Below, piece by piece: positions 8,907 to 17,739 of a stretch of DNA of 64,000 nt (positions are counted from its first letter, which is position 1; each line of letters begins with the position of its first letter). This DNA comes from Kitasatospora sp. NBC_00374 (GTDB lineage Bacteria > Actinomycetota > Actinomycetes > Streptomycetales > Streptomycetaceae): contig NZ_CP107964.1 in assembly GCF_041434935.1 (NCBI RefSeq), positions 1,178,001 to 1,242,000 of the forward strand. Direction: 5' to 3'. Position numbers and translations under genes: made by a program. The notes beneath the pieces are model-generated. The model did not search any database. It saw only the letters and a program-made list of their open reading frames with translations, and was not told the origin of the DNA.

Positions 8907-9962
8907 ATGAAGACCTTCGAGCGTGAGCCGGGCTGGTGGAGGTCCCTGCCTCTCGCCCGGCGGATCGCCGCCCTCGCGGTCGGCGGCGGCGCCGTGCTGC
9001 TCGCGGCGCTGTTGGCGGTCGTGCTCACCATCGGCGACGGGGGCTCGCCGGCTCGTACGGGCGCGGGCCCGCCGCCCACCCCGGCCAGTCCCGGCAGCAC
9101 GGGCGCCGTGTCGCCGCTCACCGGGCTCCCGGGGGAGGCGGGCAGGATCATCGCCGTCAAGGTCGACAACGCGGCCGCTGCCCGGCCGCAGACGGGCGTG
9201 AACGCGGCCGACGTGGTCTACGCGATCGAGGTCGAGGGCGGCATCTCGCGGTTCCTGGCGATCTACGACTCGAACCACCTTCCCGCCGGCGACCGGATCG
9301 GCCCGGTGCGCAGCGCCCGGGAGAGCGATCTGCCGATCCTGCAGCAGTACGGGCGCGTGGACTTCGCCTACTCCGGGGCGCAGACCCGGTTCCTGTCGGT
9401 GCTCGCCCAGGCCGATGTGTTCAACTGCTCGCCGCAGCAGGACAATTCGTTCTTCCGCGGGCAGTGGAATGTGCCGCCGTTCAACCAGTACGTGGTGCCG
9501 TCCGGGATTCTGCGCCACTTCCCGGACGCGGCGCCGGCCCGCGACGTCGGCTTCCGCTTCGGCGACGCGCCGACCGGGGGTGTGCCGACCGCCTCGTTCA
9601 CCGCGCGGATGCCCGCGGCCTCGTTCACCTTCACCTGGTCCGCCGCGGAGGGGAGGTACCTGGTGGCGCTGGACGGCAGGCCGGCCATGACGACGGACGC
9701 CGGGCAGATGGGTGCGCCGACGATCGTGGTGCAGAAGGTCGCCGAGACCACCTCGCCCCGCAGGCTCGTCGACTCCTCCGGTGAGCTCCTGCCCTTCGCG
9801 CCGACGGTCGGCAGCGGCGAGGCGGTGTTCCTGCGGGACGGCATGGCGTACCGGGGCAGCTGGTCGCGGCCCGGCGCCGCCGGCGGCACGGAGTTCAGCT
9901 ACGCGGGGCAGCGGATGGCGTTCCACCCCGGGCAGGTCTGGGTCGTCCTCGAACCCGCGTGA
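8907..9962 (+). CDS. DUF3048 domain-containing membrane-anchored protein
   Basis: A 351-residue extracytoplasmic protein related to Bacillus YerB. Residues 18-42 form a signal anchor (IAALAVGGGAVLLAALLAVVL), followed by a Pro/Gly linker. The DUF3048 core begins at SPLTGLPGEAGR and contains VKVDNAAAARPQTG, ADVVYAIEVEGGISRFLAIY and GPVRSARESDLPI, with the family C-terminal domain ending in GQVWVVLEP. ATG at 8907 overlaps nothing; GGAGGTGAACTCGG lies upstream. Function is not established for the family; surface or cell-wall association is inferred from the anchor. Confidence 0.85.
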   Translation: MKTFEREPGWWRSLPLARRIAALAVGGGAVLLAALLAVVLTIGDGGSPARTGAGPPPTPASPGSTGAVSPLTGLPGEAGRIIAVKVDNAAAARPQTGVNAADVVYAIEVEGGISRFLAIYDSNHLPAGDRIGPVRSARESDLPILQQYGRVDFAYSGAQTRFLSVLAQADVFNCSPQQDNSFFRGQWNVPPFNQYVVPSGILRHFPDAAPARDVGFRFGDAPTGGVPTASFTARMPAASFTFTWSAAEGRYLVALDGRPAMTTDAGQMGAPTIVVQKVAETTSPRRLVDSSGELLPFAPTVGSGEAVFLRDGMAYRGSWSRPGAAGGTEFSYAGQRMAFHPGQVWVVLEPA

Positions 9963-10294
9963 CGCCGGCCGTCGGGCCAGGTCGCGGGCGGCCCCGGCGA
10001 CAGCCGGCGCCCAGGGTCAGGCCGCGGGCGGGGTCTCGACCGGGGTGAGCAGGACCAAGTCCGCGCCGTTCGGGTCGACGTGGACGGCGAAGCGGCCGAC
10101 GCCCTCGGCGTCCACGGGGCCCACCTGCTGAAGTTCCTCTACATAGCCGTGATGAGCCTGGACCCGACTGATCAGAGGCGCAAACGCTTGACCATGCGAT
10201 GGAAGCCCGCACTCCAGGCCTTCGGCATCGCCTTCGGCGGCCGGCACTCCGTCGGCCGCCGGTAACTCACACAACACGAGATACACCAGTCGCT
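9963..10294. other. No certain gene; possible minus-strand remnant
   Basis: A minus-strand frame (10017-10286) ends with a protein-like stretch (GYVEELQQVGPVDAEGVGRF, then AVHVDPNGADLVLLTPV), but its start is low-complexity and no family is recognised. It may be the tail of a gene cut by the ISL3-type end that begins at 10295. Confidence 0.3.
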
Positions 10295-10620
10295 GGGCTC
10301 TGTTCCGTAGTCGGTGGTGACGCTGCGTCCTCGGCTGCGATCACGTGGATGGGGGCAACTCTCTTGCGAATGTGGTGTTTTCCGGGTTGTCGGCGCTGGT
10401 CGTCGAGGATGTGGCGGATGGCGGTGAGGTGGTCCGGGTGACGGCCCGGACACGGGACGCCGCAGTGTTGTGCCCGGTGTGCGGGGTGCCGACCGCGAAG
10501 GTGCACGGATATCACTGGCGGACGGTGGCGGATGTGCCGGTGGACGGCCGTCGTGTGGTGGTCCGGGTGAGAGTGAGACGGCTGGCCTGCTCGGTCCTGG
10601 GCTGCCCACGGCAGACGTCC
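10295..10620 (+). mobile_element. ISL3-family element, left end with transposase N-terminus
   Basis: The terminal repeat begins GGGCTCTGTTCCGTAGTCGG at 10295. About 80 bp inside, a frame encodes the ISL3 transposase N-terminus: FSGLSALVVEDV, then the zinc-finger CPVCGVPTAKVHGYHWR and CSVLGCPRQT (Cys pairs). Conservation ends at about 10620, after roughly 85 residues of a protein normally over 400. The matching right end with the transposase C-terminus and complementary repeat lies at 16800-17236. Confidence 0.65.
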
Positions 10621-10757
10621 CCCGCACAACCGGTACGCCGCATTCGAACTGCGCCTCCCCCCGCAGCAACCCTGAGCATTGCCCGGCAGCCTGCCGGTCC
10701 CGCCCCGGACCGGCGGGCGGGAGTCGGCTCCGCCGCCCGGCCGGTAGCAGGGGCCGG

Positions 10758-11859
10758 TCACAGCCAGCTGCGGCGCACCGTCGGCCGGGCGGGCGGAGCC
10801 TGCTCGCCACGCAGCGCGAGGGCCGCAGTGCGGGTGCGCTCCAGCCAGTCGGACACCTGCCGCAGCGCGGCCCGGTCGAGGTAACGGGTGAGGTCGCGGA
10901 CGGCCTGGTGGTCGTCGTCGGTGAGAGTGTGGAGCCCGGCGCGGGCCAGGGCGGTGTAGAGGGGGTCAGCGGCGGGGCCGGCGAGGCGGCGGTGCGCGAT
11001 GTCAGTGGTCTGCCGGGCCTGGTGAGCGGCCTCGGCAGCGCGGTCGGCGACGTCCTGGCGGTGGCGCTGGGCGCACCACCCGCGCTGGAGACCGAGGTCC
11101 CGGTCCTGATCGTAGGTCTCGTGCCCGGTGGTGGCGGCCTGGCCGCGAATGCGCTGCCACTCCTGGAGAACGACCCCGGCCCGGACGACGGCACCCTCGT
11201 CGCCGGCGTCGGCGTACCGGTCGGCGATCCGCAGCAGGCCGGCCTTCGCACCGGATCTCCGTGGTGCCGCTGTCCGGCGCGGCGGCCGGAGCGTAGCGGC
11301 CGACCGGCTGGCGCTGATGCACGAAGTGCCCTGCCAGCTTGTCCCGGCCGGAACCGACGGCGGTCGTCCACCGGGTCGCCGGGGTGTTCAGCCAGGCCGC
11401 GACGGCGTCCTTGAGCGTGGAGTAGCGCTCGGCGCCGTCGTGCCACGGGGCGCCGGCCGTGATGTAGACCCGCTCCGTGCCCGGGGCGGCGGTGAGGACC
11501 GCGTCCAGGATCTCCCCGGCGTGCGAGCCCCGAGGTGAGCCGCACGACCTGGTCGCGCACCGCGAGATCGCCGCTCGCGGCGTCCAGGAACACCGTCGAG
11601 CGGGCCTGCTGGACGAACCGCGGCCGGGTGGAGACCAGGCCGGTCGTCACGGCCTCGAACCGCGCACCCGCCGGACCCTCGGGGACGGTGGGCAGCTCAC
11701 GCGGCCCGGCCTCGACCGCCGGACGCTGCAGCACAGCAACGGAGCGACCGGAGCGACCGGAGCGACCGGAGCGACCGGAGCGACCGGAGCCGCAACGGGC
11801 GCTGTGGGCTGCTCGACGACGGCGGCCAGGTCCCGGGCCTCGCGCGGCACCTCGGTCAC
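10758..11859 (-). pseudogene. Actinomycete hypothetical protein, frameshifted
   Basis: The coding signal on the minus strand passes through three frames. It starts at ATG 11859 (MTEVPREARDLAAVVEQP, then a Pro-Val-Ala repeat), continues as LLQRPAVEAGPRELPTVPEG and RPRFVQQARSTVFLDAASGD, shifts near 11525 to HAGEILDAVLTAAPGTERVY and WLNTPATRWTTAVGSGRDKL, shifts again near 11243 to GLLRIADRYADAGDEGAVVR, and ends at TVRRSWL with TGA at 10758. Three indels suggest a pseudogene, or sequencing errors in a real gene of about 360 residues. The family is not recognised with certainty. Confidence 0.5.
11741..11785. repeat. 9-bp tandem repeat, five copies
   Basis: GGAGCGACC is repeated five times head to tail with a partial sixth. 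In the minus-strand gene it encodes a Pro-Val-Ala tripeptide repeat, probably a flexible linker. Copy-number slippage by whole units keeps the frame, though a frameshift lies just beyond it near 11735. Confidence 0.9.
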
Positions 11860-11901
11860 CTCGGCGGCCGGGGTACCCGCCGGCGTCCGAGGGCGGGGAA
11901 C

Positions 11902-12978
11902 TCAGTGGCGGCGGTCGGCGACGAACTCGGCGAGCGCGACGAGGTCCGCGGTGGCACCGGGGTGCGTGGTCACGGTGCCGAGCGCCGCCACGGCGCGGTC
12001 GAGGTCGCGCCGGGCCTGAGCGGCGGTCTGGGTGTCACCGTCGGCCTTCCGGATCAGGGCGGCGGTCTGGTGCAGGGTCCACTCGGCATCCGCGGTCTCC
12101 AGGGGGCGGTCCAACAGCTCGGCGATCTCCTGTCCGAGCGCGCCAGCGGACAGTGCGTGGATCAGCGGGAGGGTCTTCTTGCGCCGCCGCAGGTCATTGA
12201 AGACGGGCTTGCCCGTCACGCCGGGGTCACCCCAGATCCCCAGCAGGTCGTCCACGGCCTGGAAGGCGGTGCCGAGGTCGCGGCCCATCCGGGTCATGGC
12301 GGCCACCGTCGGCGCGGTAGCGCCGGCCAGCAGGGCGCCGAGCCCCGCCGCGCAGCCCAGCAGGGCCCCGGTCTTGCCCGCCGCCATGCTGGTGTACTCG
12401 TGGACCGTGACTGCTCGGGGTCCGGTCCACGGCCGCAGTTCGAAGGCGGCGTCGGCCGCCTGTCCGTTGACCAGCTCGACAAGGGTGTCCGCCAGCAGCG
12501 CGGTCGCGGCGGTGACGGCGTTCGGGGGCAGGTGGCCGACGTTCTCGGTCAGGGCCGCCAGCGCGAGGGCCAACAGGGCGTCTCCGGCCAGCAGCGCTCG
12601 CCCCACCCCGAACGCCTTCCACGCGGTTTCCCGGTGTCTTCGCTGCTCGTCGCCGTCCATGATGTCGTCGTGCAACAGAGAGAACACGTGCACGAGTTCG
12701 ACGGCCACGGCACCGGCCACGGCCGCCTCGGGCCGACCTCCCACGGCCTCGGCCGTCAGCAGGGCGAGGGCGGGTCGCAGGCCTTTCCCGCCGCCGGCCG
12801 CGCGCGGTGTCCCGTCGAGGTCGCACCAGCCGAACGCGTACGCGGCCACGTCGCGAACGTCGCGGTGGAGCCCGTAGACGGTCCTGCGCAGGGCCGGGTC
12901 GACCAGTTCCCGGCAGCGTTCCATGGACTCGAGTGCGGTGGGCCGGGTCAGGGCCGTCCGGTGCAGGTGCTCGGTCAT
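11902..12978 (-). CDS. Polyprenyl diphosphate synthase, GGPP-synthase type
   Basis: A 358-residue trans-isoprenyl diphosphate synthase expected to condense IPP with allylic diphosphates to C15-C20 products in the cytoplasm. The first Asp-rich motif is LLHDDIMDGD (DDIMD at 104-108) and the second is AVDDLLGIWGD (243-251), with the GKGLRPAL (65-71) and AGKTGALL substrate-binding segments. The second motif in this form is typical of actinomycete diterpenoid-cluster GGPP synthases, including those annotated as family-2 encapsulin cargo, though no encapsulin gene is seen here. ATG at 12978 overlaps the stop of the upstream P450-tail ORF (ATGA). The frame is open far upstream, but that part is antisense-like. 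It appears intact. Confidence 0.85.
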   Translation of the reverse strand: MTEHLHRTALTRPTALESMERCRELVDPALRRTVYGLHRDVRDVAAYAFGWCDLDGTPRAAGGGKGLRPALALLTAEAVGGRPEAAVAGAVAVELVHVFSLLHDDIMDGDEQRRHRETAWKAFGVGRALLAGDALLALALAALTENVGHLPPNAVTAATALLADTLVELVNGQAADAAFELRPWTGPRAVTVHEYTSMAAGKTGALLGCAAGLGALLAGATAPTVAAMTRMGRDLGTAFQAVDDLLGIWGDPGVTGKPVFNDLRRRKKTLPLIHALSAGALGQEIAELLDRPLETADAEWTLHQTAALIRKADGDTQTAAQARRDLDRAVAALGTVTTHPGATADLVALAEFVADRRH

Positions 12979-13556
12979 GCCGCGTTTCCCGCCCGCCGCC
13001 GGCCGGGCTCCGCCGGGTGCTGCGGTGCCGGTCGGGGTATCGGTCGGGGTGTCGGCACCATCGGATACGGGCCTGTGCCGTGGGAGGCCTTCAAAACGGC
13101 GGTGTGCGGCGCGGCGCCGGGCACAGGCCGCAGCTTCCAATGGGCGGCGATCGTGGCCAGCGTGAGGGTGGTCTCGGCCCGGCCGAAGACGTCGCCGATG
13201 CACGTGCGGCTGCCCGCGCTGAACGGGACCATCGCTCCGCGCGGGACGTCCTTGGCCCGCTCGGGCAGCCAGCGGTCCGGGTCGATGACGGAGGGGTGAC
13301 CGGTCGGCACGAGCGTGCCGTCCTCCTGCGCCTTCAAGCCCGCGGTGATCGGGTTGCGGAGGAGACGGCCGACCGTCACGGAGTTCCACTGTGCGCCGCG
13401 CGTTCCCCGGTAGCCCTCGGAGTTCACCCAGACCGCGGTCTCGATGTTGTTCCGGCCGGCAAGTCTTCGAGTGGCGGCCTGGCGGATCGCCGGTACTTCC
13501 GACACACGCAGTTGCTCTCCTGTGTGGTCCTCGAATCCGTAGTGTCCTGGCGGCAT
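12975..13556 (-). CDS. Chimeric ORF: serine-recombinase segment fused to P450 C-terminus
   Basis: A 193-residue ORF. Residues 1-85 (HYGFEDHTGEQLRVSEVPAI, WVNSEGYRGTRGAQW, VGRLLRNPITAGL) match the Recombinase domain of large serine recombinases. From residue about 92 it becomes the end of a cytochrome P450: DPDRWLPERAKDV, then the heme-ligand loop FSAGSRTCIGDVF with its Cys, and a C-terminal beta region. The join lies at an Ile-Asp-Pro-Asp sequence plausible for both parents. It lacks the P450 I-helix and ExxR, so it cannot be a working monooxygenase. It is coupled to the polyprenyl synthase (ATGA overlap), probably preserving an original P450-GGPPS pair. Confidence 0.65.
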   Translation of the reverse strand: MPPGHYGFEDHTGEQLRVSEVPAIRQAATRRLAGRNNIETAVWVNSEGYRGTRGAQWNSVTVGRLLRNPITAGLKAQEDGTLVPTGHPSVIDPDRWLPERAKDVPRGAMVPFSAGSRTCIGDVFGRAETTLTLATIAAHWKLRPVPGAAPHTAVLKASHGTGPYPMVPTPRPIPRPAPQHPAEPGRRRAGNAA

Positions 13557-13612
13557 ACCGTCCCACCTTCCTGTTGTCGATACGTCCTGAGGCCGCCGGT
13601 GGCGGCACCTTC
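13320..13612 (-). repeat. Recombinase-derived repeat, copy A
   Basis: This stretch is clearly related at DNA level to 15595-15890, including a shared block around CTCTCCTGTGTGGTCCTCGA and a shared non-coding lead ending CGTCCCACCT. It encodes the Recombinase-domain piece at the N-terminus of the P450-tail ORF. Copy A keeps one open frame across the domain. Confidence 0.7.
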
Positions 13613-13620
13613 ACGTGATG

Positions 13621-14219
13621 TCGCTACGGCCGATCCAAGCGTGCGTGCGACCGTCTCGACGTTGACGGCCGCCTGCAGTTCAAGCAGTTCGCCCACAGCC
13701 GACCCGGCGACCGCCGCACGGTGGGTCGCCGCTGCGGGCTCCGGTCCGGAAGCGGCGGGGCCGGTTTGCCGCGGCCCCGACAGTCCCCATCGGGTGGAGC
13801 GCCCAAGATCAGTGACGTGCCTTCCAGCCTGGCCGAGGGTCGAGACTCCGCCGGTGTTCCGATCGTCCGCACCCTCTCCGGCTTTCTGCGCGGTGGCGGC
13901 GGCCATGCTGCCGAGAAGGGCGTGAGCGCCGCTCGCGGCCATGAGCCCCGTGCTACGAGCGCGGGGCGCAGCGGGCCGGCGGGGCGGGCTCGGTGATGGG
14001 CTGCTCGCTACGAGAACTCATGCTTTCTTCCCGTCTGTTGACGCTCCGCCGGGTTCTCCGACGAAGCCGTTTCAAGGCAAACAGTGGAAGATCATCATGA
14101 CAACCGAAACTCCGAACCTGGACCAAATCTGTCGGTAGCCACCCCTGTAGCCGGTCGACACCGCAGAGCCGGACCTAGACTCACCACCCAGTCCGGAGGA
14201 TCCCTGACACCAGGCAGTG
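13621..14219. other. No gene recognised
   Basis: Open frames exist on both strands but have low-complexity, shadow-like composition. A tiny ORF at 14096-14137 (MTTETPNLDQICR) has a GGAAG-like site upstream; it may be the first codons of a lost gene. No promoter or RNA is recognised. Confidence 0.35.
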
Positions 14220-14450
14220 GTGGCTGGCCCCGGCGGCCGCGTCGACTGGGCGCAGCTGCCCGAGGAGACGGTGTTCGAGGGCGGGCAGCTCGGCCGCCGG
14301 GTCGTGGCGCAGCGGGCCGGCTGCCCTGGCCTGGAAGCCGACCAGCAGGATCTGCTCACGGCGATCCGCATCGAGTCGGATTGAGCTGGGGGCCGCGAAG
14401 GCCGCGGCGGAGGCGAAGCCCGGGTGTCGCGGGCCGACCCGCCCTCAGCC
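14220..14450 (+). pseudogene. Helicase-associated (HA) repeat remnant
   Basis: The plus strand gives VDWAQLPEETVFEGGQLGRR and LEADQQDLLTAIRIESD with a stop, then one frame over AAKAAAEAKPG. These are units of the helicase-associated repeats found C-terminal to actinomycete helicases (GxxLGRWV-type boxes followed by LLxAIGIE). The helicase domain is absent and at least one frameshift is present. Bases 14534-14807 hold nothing recognised. Confidence 0.5.
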
Positions 14451-14511
14451 GGAGCAGCACCGGCGGCGACCGCGGTGCCTCCACCAGCACGGCCTGCACC
14501 ACGCCGCAACG

Positions 14512-14533
14512 CCCCCCCCCCCCCCCCCCCCCC
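14512..14533. repeat. Homopolymer of 22 C
   Basis: Twenty-two consecutive C residues follow the HA-repeat remnant. Such a tract is extreme even at this base composition and is a likely slippage site or assembly artefact. It is not inside a recognised intact gene. Confidence 0.9.
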
Positions 14534-14807
14534 GACCAGCAGCCCCCACCCCCGCACCAGGTGGACCGGACGCAGGGACACCCGGCTCCCCGTCCGACGT
14601 CGACGCCGGGCAGCACCGGACACCAACTCCCCCTCGGCGTCCGGCAGCAGACCGACAACGCAGCAAGGCCCCGCCAGTACAGGACGACCCGAGAAGGCCA
14701 TCCCGTACCGGCGGAGCCTCGATGCGCCGGTGACAGGCCGACCCGCACTCCTCACCCTGCGGGCCGAACAGGTCCGGCGAGTCGGCAGGACGCCGGGCGC
14801 GGACCGT

Positions 14808-15506
14808 TCAGACTCCGCGGGTACGTGAACGCAGCCGGTAGGACTCGAGCGCGGCATCGAAGTCATCGCGCGTCAGATCCGGCCACAGAGCGGAGCAGAA
14901 GTACAGCTCGCTCTGGAAGCCCTGCCAGGGCATGAAACCGGACAGGCGTTGCGCACCCGAGGTCCGGATCACCAGATCCGGATCGGGCTGCCCGCTCGTG
15001 TACAGGTGCCGCGCTATGGCCTGCTCGTCCAGCGCCCCGGCGATCTCCTCGGCCCCGAGACCTCGTGCCGCCAGCTCGGCCACGGATCGGCGGACAGCGT
15101 CCAGGAGTTCCTGCCGCCCGCCGTACCCCACGGCCACGTTGACGCGCATCCCCGCGGACTGCGCCGACCGTTCCTTCACCGCTCGCATGGCCCGCGCGGT
15201 ACGTGGGGGAAGCAGGTCGAACGCGCCGATCGGATTGACGGACCAGCGGTCGGCGTCCGCGAGATGGTTCATCCCGTCCTCGATGACCGCCAGCAGCGGG
15301 TCCAGCTGCGCGGCCGGCCGGTCCAGGTTCGCCACCGACAGCGCCCAGAATGTCACGGTCCGGATGCCGTAGTCCTCACACCAGTCGAGAACCTCAAGGA
15401 TCTTGTTGCCGCCGGCCCGGTGGCCTTCCATGGTGCTCAGGCCGCGCGCCTTCGCCCAGGTCCGATTGCCGTCCACGATGAGGGCCAGGTGCCGCAGCTC
15501 GGGCAC
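14808..15506 (-). CDS. Cis-prenyltransferase (UppS/CLDS-like), in frame with recombinase repeat
   Basis: About 232 residues from GTG 15506 (GGAGG about 11 bases upstream); the frame stays open to 15854 through a recombinase-derived segment. Family motifs: LIVDGNRTWAKARGL with the catalytic Asp, GHRAGGNKI, ALSVANLDRP in place of the usual STENWxRP, AVGYGGRQEL, LYTSGQPDPDLVIRTSGAQR, SELYF and ALWPDLTRDDF. The enzyme should make Z-prenyl diphosphates. The altered STENW box and the secondary-metabolic surroundings suggest a specialised short-chain or lavandulyl-type enzyme rather than housekeeping undecaprenyl synthase; this is inference. True start uncertain. Confidence 0.75.
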   Translation of the reverse strand: MPELRHLALIVDGNRTWAKARGLSTMEGHRAGGNKILEVLDWCEDYGIRTVTFWALSVANLDRPAAQLDPLLAVIEDGMNHLADADRWSVNPIGAFDLLPPRTARAMRAVKERSAQSAGMRVNVAVGYGGRQELLDAVRRSVAELAARGLGAEEIAGALDEQAIARHLYTSGQPDPDLVIRTSGAQRLSGFMPWQGFQSELYFCSALWPDLTRDDFDAALESYRLRSRTRGV

Positions 15507-15594
15507 CTGAGCGGGTGCCTCCGGCTCGCGACGCCGCCGCGACTCCTCGGGCGTGGTGATGGGAGGAAGGCTGGGCGGCACGGGCGTTCCGTCC

Positions 15595-15890
15595 GCCTCC
15601 TGTCCCCTCCGGCCGACGGTGATCGGGTTGCGTAGGAAGCGGCTGACCTCCATGGAGGTCCCCTCCGCGCCGTGTGTCCCCCGGGAGCCTTCGGATTTCA
15701 TGCAGACCGCGATCCCATCCTTGTTCTGGCAGGTGGACCGCCGGTGCTGCCTGACGGATCGCCGGCGTCCAGGACTCGCACAGCTGCTCTCTCCTGTGTG
15801 GTCCTCGAACCCGTGATGCCGTGGCGACAGACCGTCCCACCTGCTTGTCGTCACTCTGTCCTGAGCCTGGCGGCGGCGGCTTCACGCGAG
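15595..15890 (-). repeat. Recombinase-derived repeat, copy B
   Basis: Second copy of the segment at 13320-13612. Its upstream lead and first codons (HHGFEDHTGE) agree with copy A. The middle is shifted out of frame, then SEGSRGTHGAE and SRFLRNPITVG recover the Recombinase-domain frame, which continues into the cis-prenyltransferase frame. Copy B is more decayed than A. Confidence 0.65.
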
Positions 15891-16799
15891 GTCGGCGCCA
15901 CCCGGTCCCAGCCGGGCACCGCGACCTCGCCGCCGGAGCACAGCCGGCAGCCCGGACCCTCCCGAAGGAACGTTGGGGGACTTGACCCTCCCACCAGGCT
16001 GCACCGTCTTCGAGCAGTCCGCCCGGAGTCCTCGCGCCCGGCCCCACCGGGCTTGCCGGTGTTTACGTTGCCCTCAGCCGCCGCGCTTCTCCCCCGCGAA
16101 TCCAGCGTCAGTTCGACTGGTCGCCGAGGGCAACACCGGCCGGTACCGACCGCAGACGCACGGAACGTCCGTACTGGCGCCCCTGCTCGGGACGCGTACC
16201 GGGAGCCGCTCGTCGGCAGAAGTCACTCTGGTGTCCTTTCATCAGGTTGCGCGGGTTCCCTCGAACACGGTTCCCGCACGGGATATTCGGACCTCTCAAC
16301 CTCAGCAGAACGGCGATCGACGAAGCAACCGAAGCATTTCGCCCGCGCGCGATATTTTCGGCCCGAAGTCTTTCGCGACGCACACCGAGGCAAGGGAGCG
16401 GGCATCCGGGTCAACGGCGGCTTCCTGCCGATCTCGCCACCGACGACACCACCGACCGGGTGATCGTGCACGACAACCTGCCGGCCGACGACCGGAACAA
16501 GACCGTCCAGACCTGCAACGCCGGGTTCTCCGAGGGCTCCGTCCCCACGTGCTGACCCCACCCGTGCAACCCGAGGCGGCGGCGATGACGGCATGTCGAG
16601 CGACGCATCAACCGACTCAAGCAGTGGCGCGGTCTGGGATCACGGAGGTCAGGACAACGATTGCCCACCACAGCCGGTCCGGCTGACGCCACGCGGCGAG
16701 AACGTCATCGGGCCGATCCAGCCTCGGCGGACCAGGGCAATTTGGGTCGGACATGCGTTTTTCCCGACCGCTACATCACCCAGGGTCGTGCCGATGGCG
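15891..16799. other. No intact gene recognised
   Basis: Frames on both strands are short or shadow-like. A plus-strand piece ending at 16555 has protein character at its end (DRVIVHDNLPADDRNKTVQT, then CNAGFSEGSVPTC) and may be the tail of a secreted protein, but no family is recognised. Confidence 0.35.
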
Positions 16800-17236
16800 A
16801 CAAGCCGGTCACCAACCCGCAGCGCTTCGCCCGCCCCCTGCTCACCCGCCCCGAGAACCTGCGCGACAAGGACATCGCACTACTGCGGGAACTCACCCCC
16901 GGAGATGACCGAACTCTCCCGTCTCACCGGCGAGTTCGCTCAGCTACTGACCCCAGCCGAAGGCAACGACGCCAAGCTTACCGACTGGATCACCACGGTT
17001 CGCGCCGCCGACCTGCCCCACCTGCACTCCTTCGCGAACGGCCTCGAACTCGACCGCGCCGCCGTCGACGCCGGCCTCACCCTCCCGTACCACATCGGCC
17101 GCACCGAGGGCGTCAACACGCGAACCAAGCGGATCATGAGGCAGATGCACGGCCGAGCCGGGTTCCCCCTGCTCCGCCACCGCATTCTCCTCCAGTGATC
17201 ACAACACAGCGCTACCACCGATTACGAGCCAGGGCC
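16800..17236 (+). mobile_element. ISL3-family element, right end with transposase C-terminus
   Basis: The plus strand encodes the ISL3 transposase end: RPENLRDKDIALLRELT in one frame, then, after a frameshift near 16910, LTDWITTVRAADLPHLHSF, NGLELDRAAVDAGLTLPYH and RQMHGRAGFPLLRHRILLQ with stop at 17198. A terminal repeat follows at about 17205-17236; its reverse complement (CTCGTAATCGGTGGT core) resembles the left repeat at 10295 (CCGTAGTCGGTGGT). The orientation is the same as the left half. Confidence 0.65.
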
Positions 17237-17417
17237 GGAATCCTGATAGTCCCGGGAGGCCGCCGAGGCCCCTGAGGCAGAGGAGGCAGACCGGCTGGTC
17301 AGCCGCAAGCGCGCGACCATGCTGCTGCAGGCGCTCCTCGTACTGACGAACACCGAGGTCCGACGCTGACAGAGCGGAGACCTGAAGAACCGGCGAATCC
17401 TCACGGGTCCTACCCGG

Positions 17418-17530
17418 GATGTTGGACACCGGAGACACTTGGGCCTTGATGGGGCCGGGTGGACGGGAGTCCTGCGCCGATGGTGATGAAGCACTACCCG
17501 CCTGAGTTCAGGGCGGACGCGGTCACAGCG
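17418..17530 (+). pseudogene. IS3-type left end with OrfA start
   Basis: A TGTTGGACACCGGAG-like end is followed by a short frame MVMKHYPPEFRADAVTAA, the usual first residues of an IS3-family OrfA. Similarity stops after about 18 codons, where the GH1-derived repeat begins. Confidence 0.55.
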
Positions 17531-17614
17531 GCGCAGCTGCGGCGGGCCGCGCCGTCCGGCTGGCCTCTGGGTCGTTGCCAAGAGGCCGTACGTCCCGCAG
17601 CGGCTGGAGGCCGA

Positions 17615-17715
17615 CTACCGCGGACGGGAAGCCCGGTGGGCGGCGACCAGGTCGCGGTACCACCCGTACGACGCCTTCGGCGTCCGCCTCTGCGTAGCGG
17701 AGTCGACGTGGTCGA
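17615..17715 (-). repeat. GH1 3'-end repeat, copy 1 (degenerate)
   Basis: On the minus strand the frame reads [20 protein letters not shown] and a stop at 17615, the C-terminus of a GH1 beta-glucosidase. Downstream bases up to about 17575 match the 3' flank of copy 4 (CCAAGAG, CCCGCAGC, CTGGAGGCC). No 16-bp motif is found at the upstream side in this copy. Confidence 0.65.
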
Positions 17716-17739
17716 GCTGACGATCGGTGTTCAAGCCGG

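Noticed and set aside
10172..11734. 520-residue minus-strand open frame
   Set aside because: Only its first ~75 residues belong to a real (frameshifted) gene; the rest is low-complexity Pro/Arg/Ser sequence in the wrong frame.
11741..11785. Tandem 9-bp units considered as CRISPR or iteron
   Set aside because: The units are directly adjacent without spacers and encode Pro-Val-Ala in a coding frame; not CRISPR, and no replication gene is near.
13942..14137. Possible RiPP-type short ORF (MTTETPNLDQICR)
   Set aside because: Thirteen codons with no Cys/Ser/Thr-rich core, no modifying enzyme nearby and no cleavage motif; more likely the start of a lost gene.
14808..15506. Cis-prenyltransferase considered as housekeeping uppS
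   Set aside because: Its altered STENW box, fusion to a mobile fragment and placement among isoprenoid-modifying genes argue for a specialised enzyme, although activity cannot be decided from sequence.
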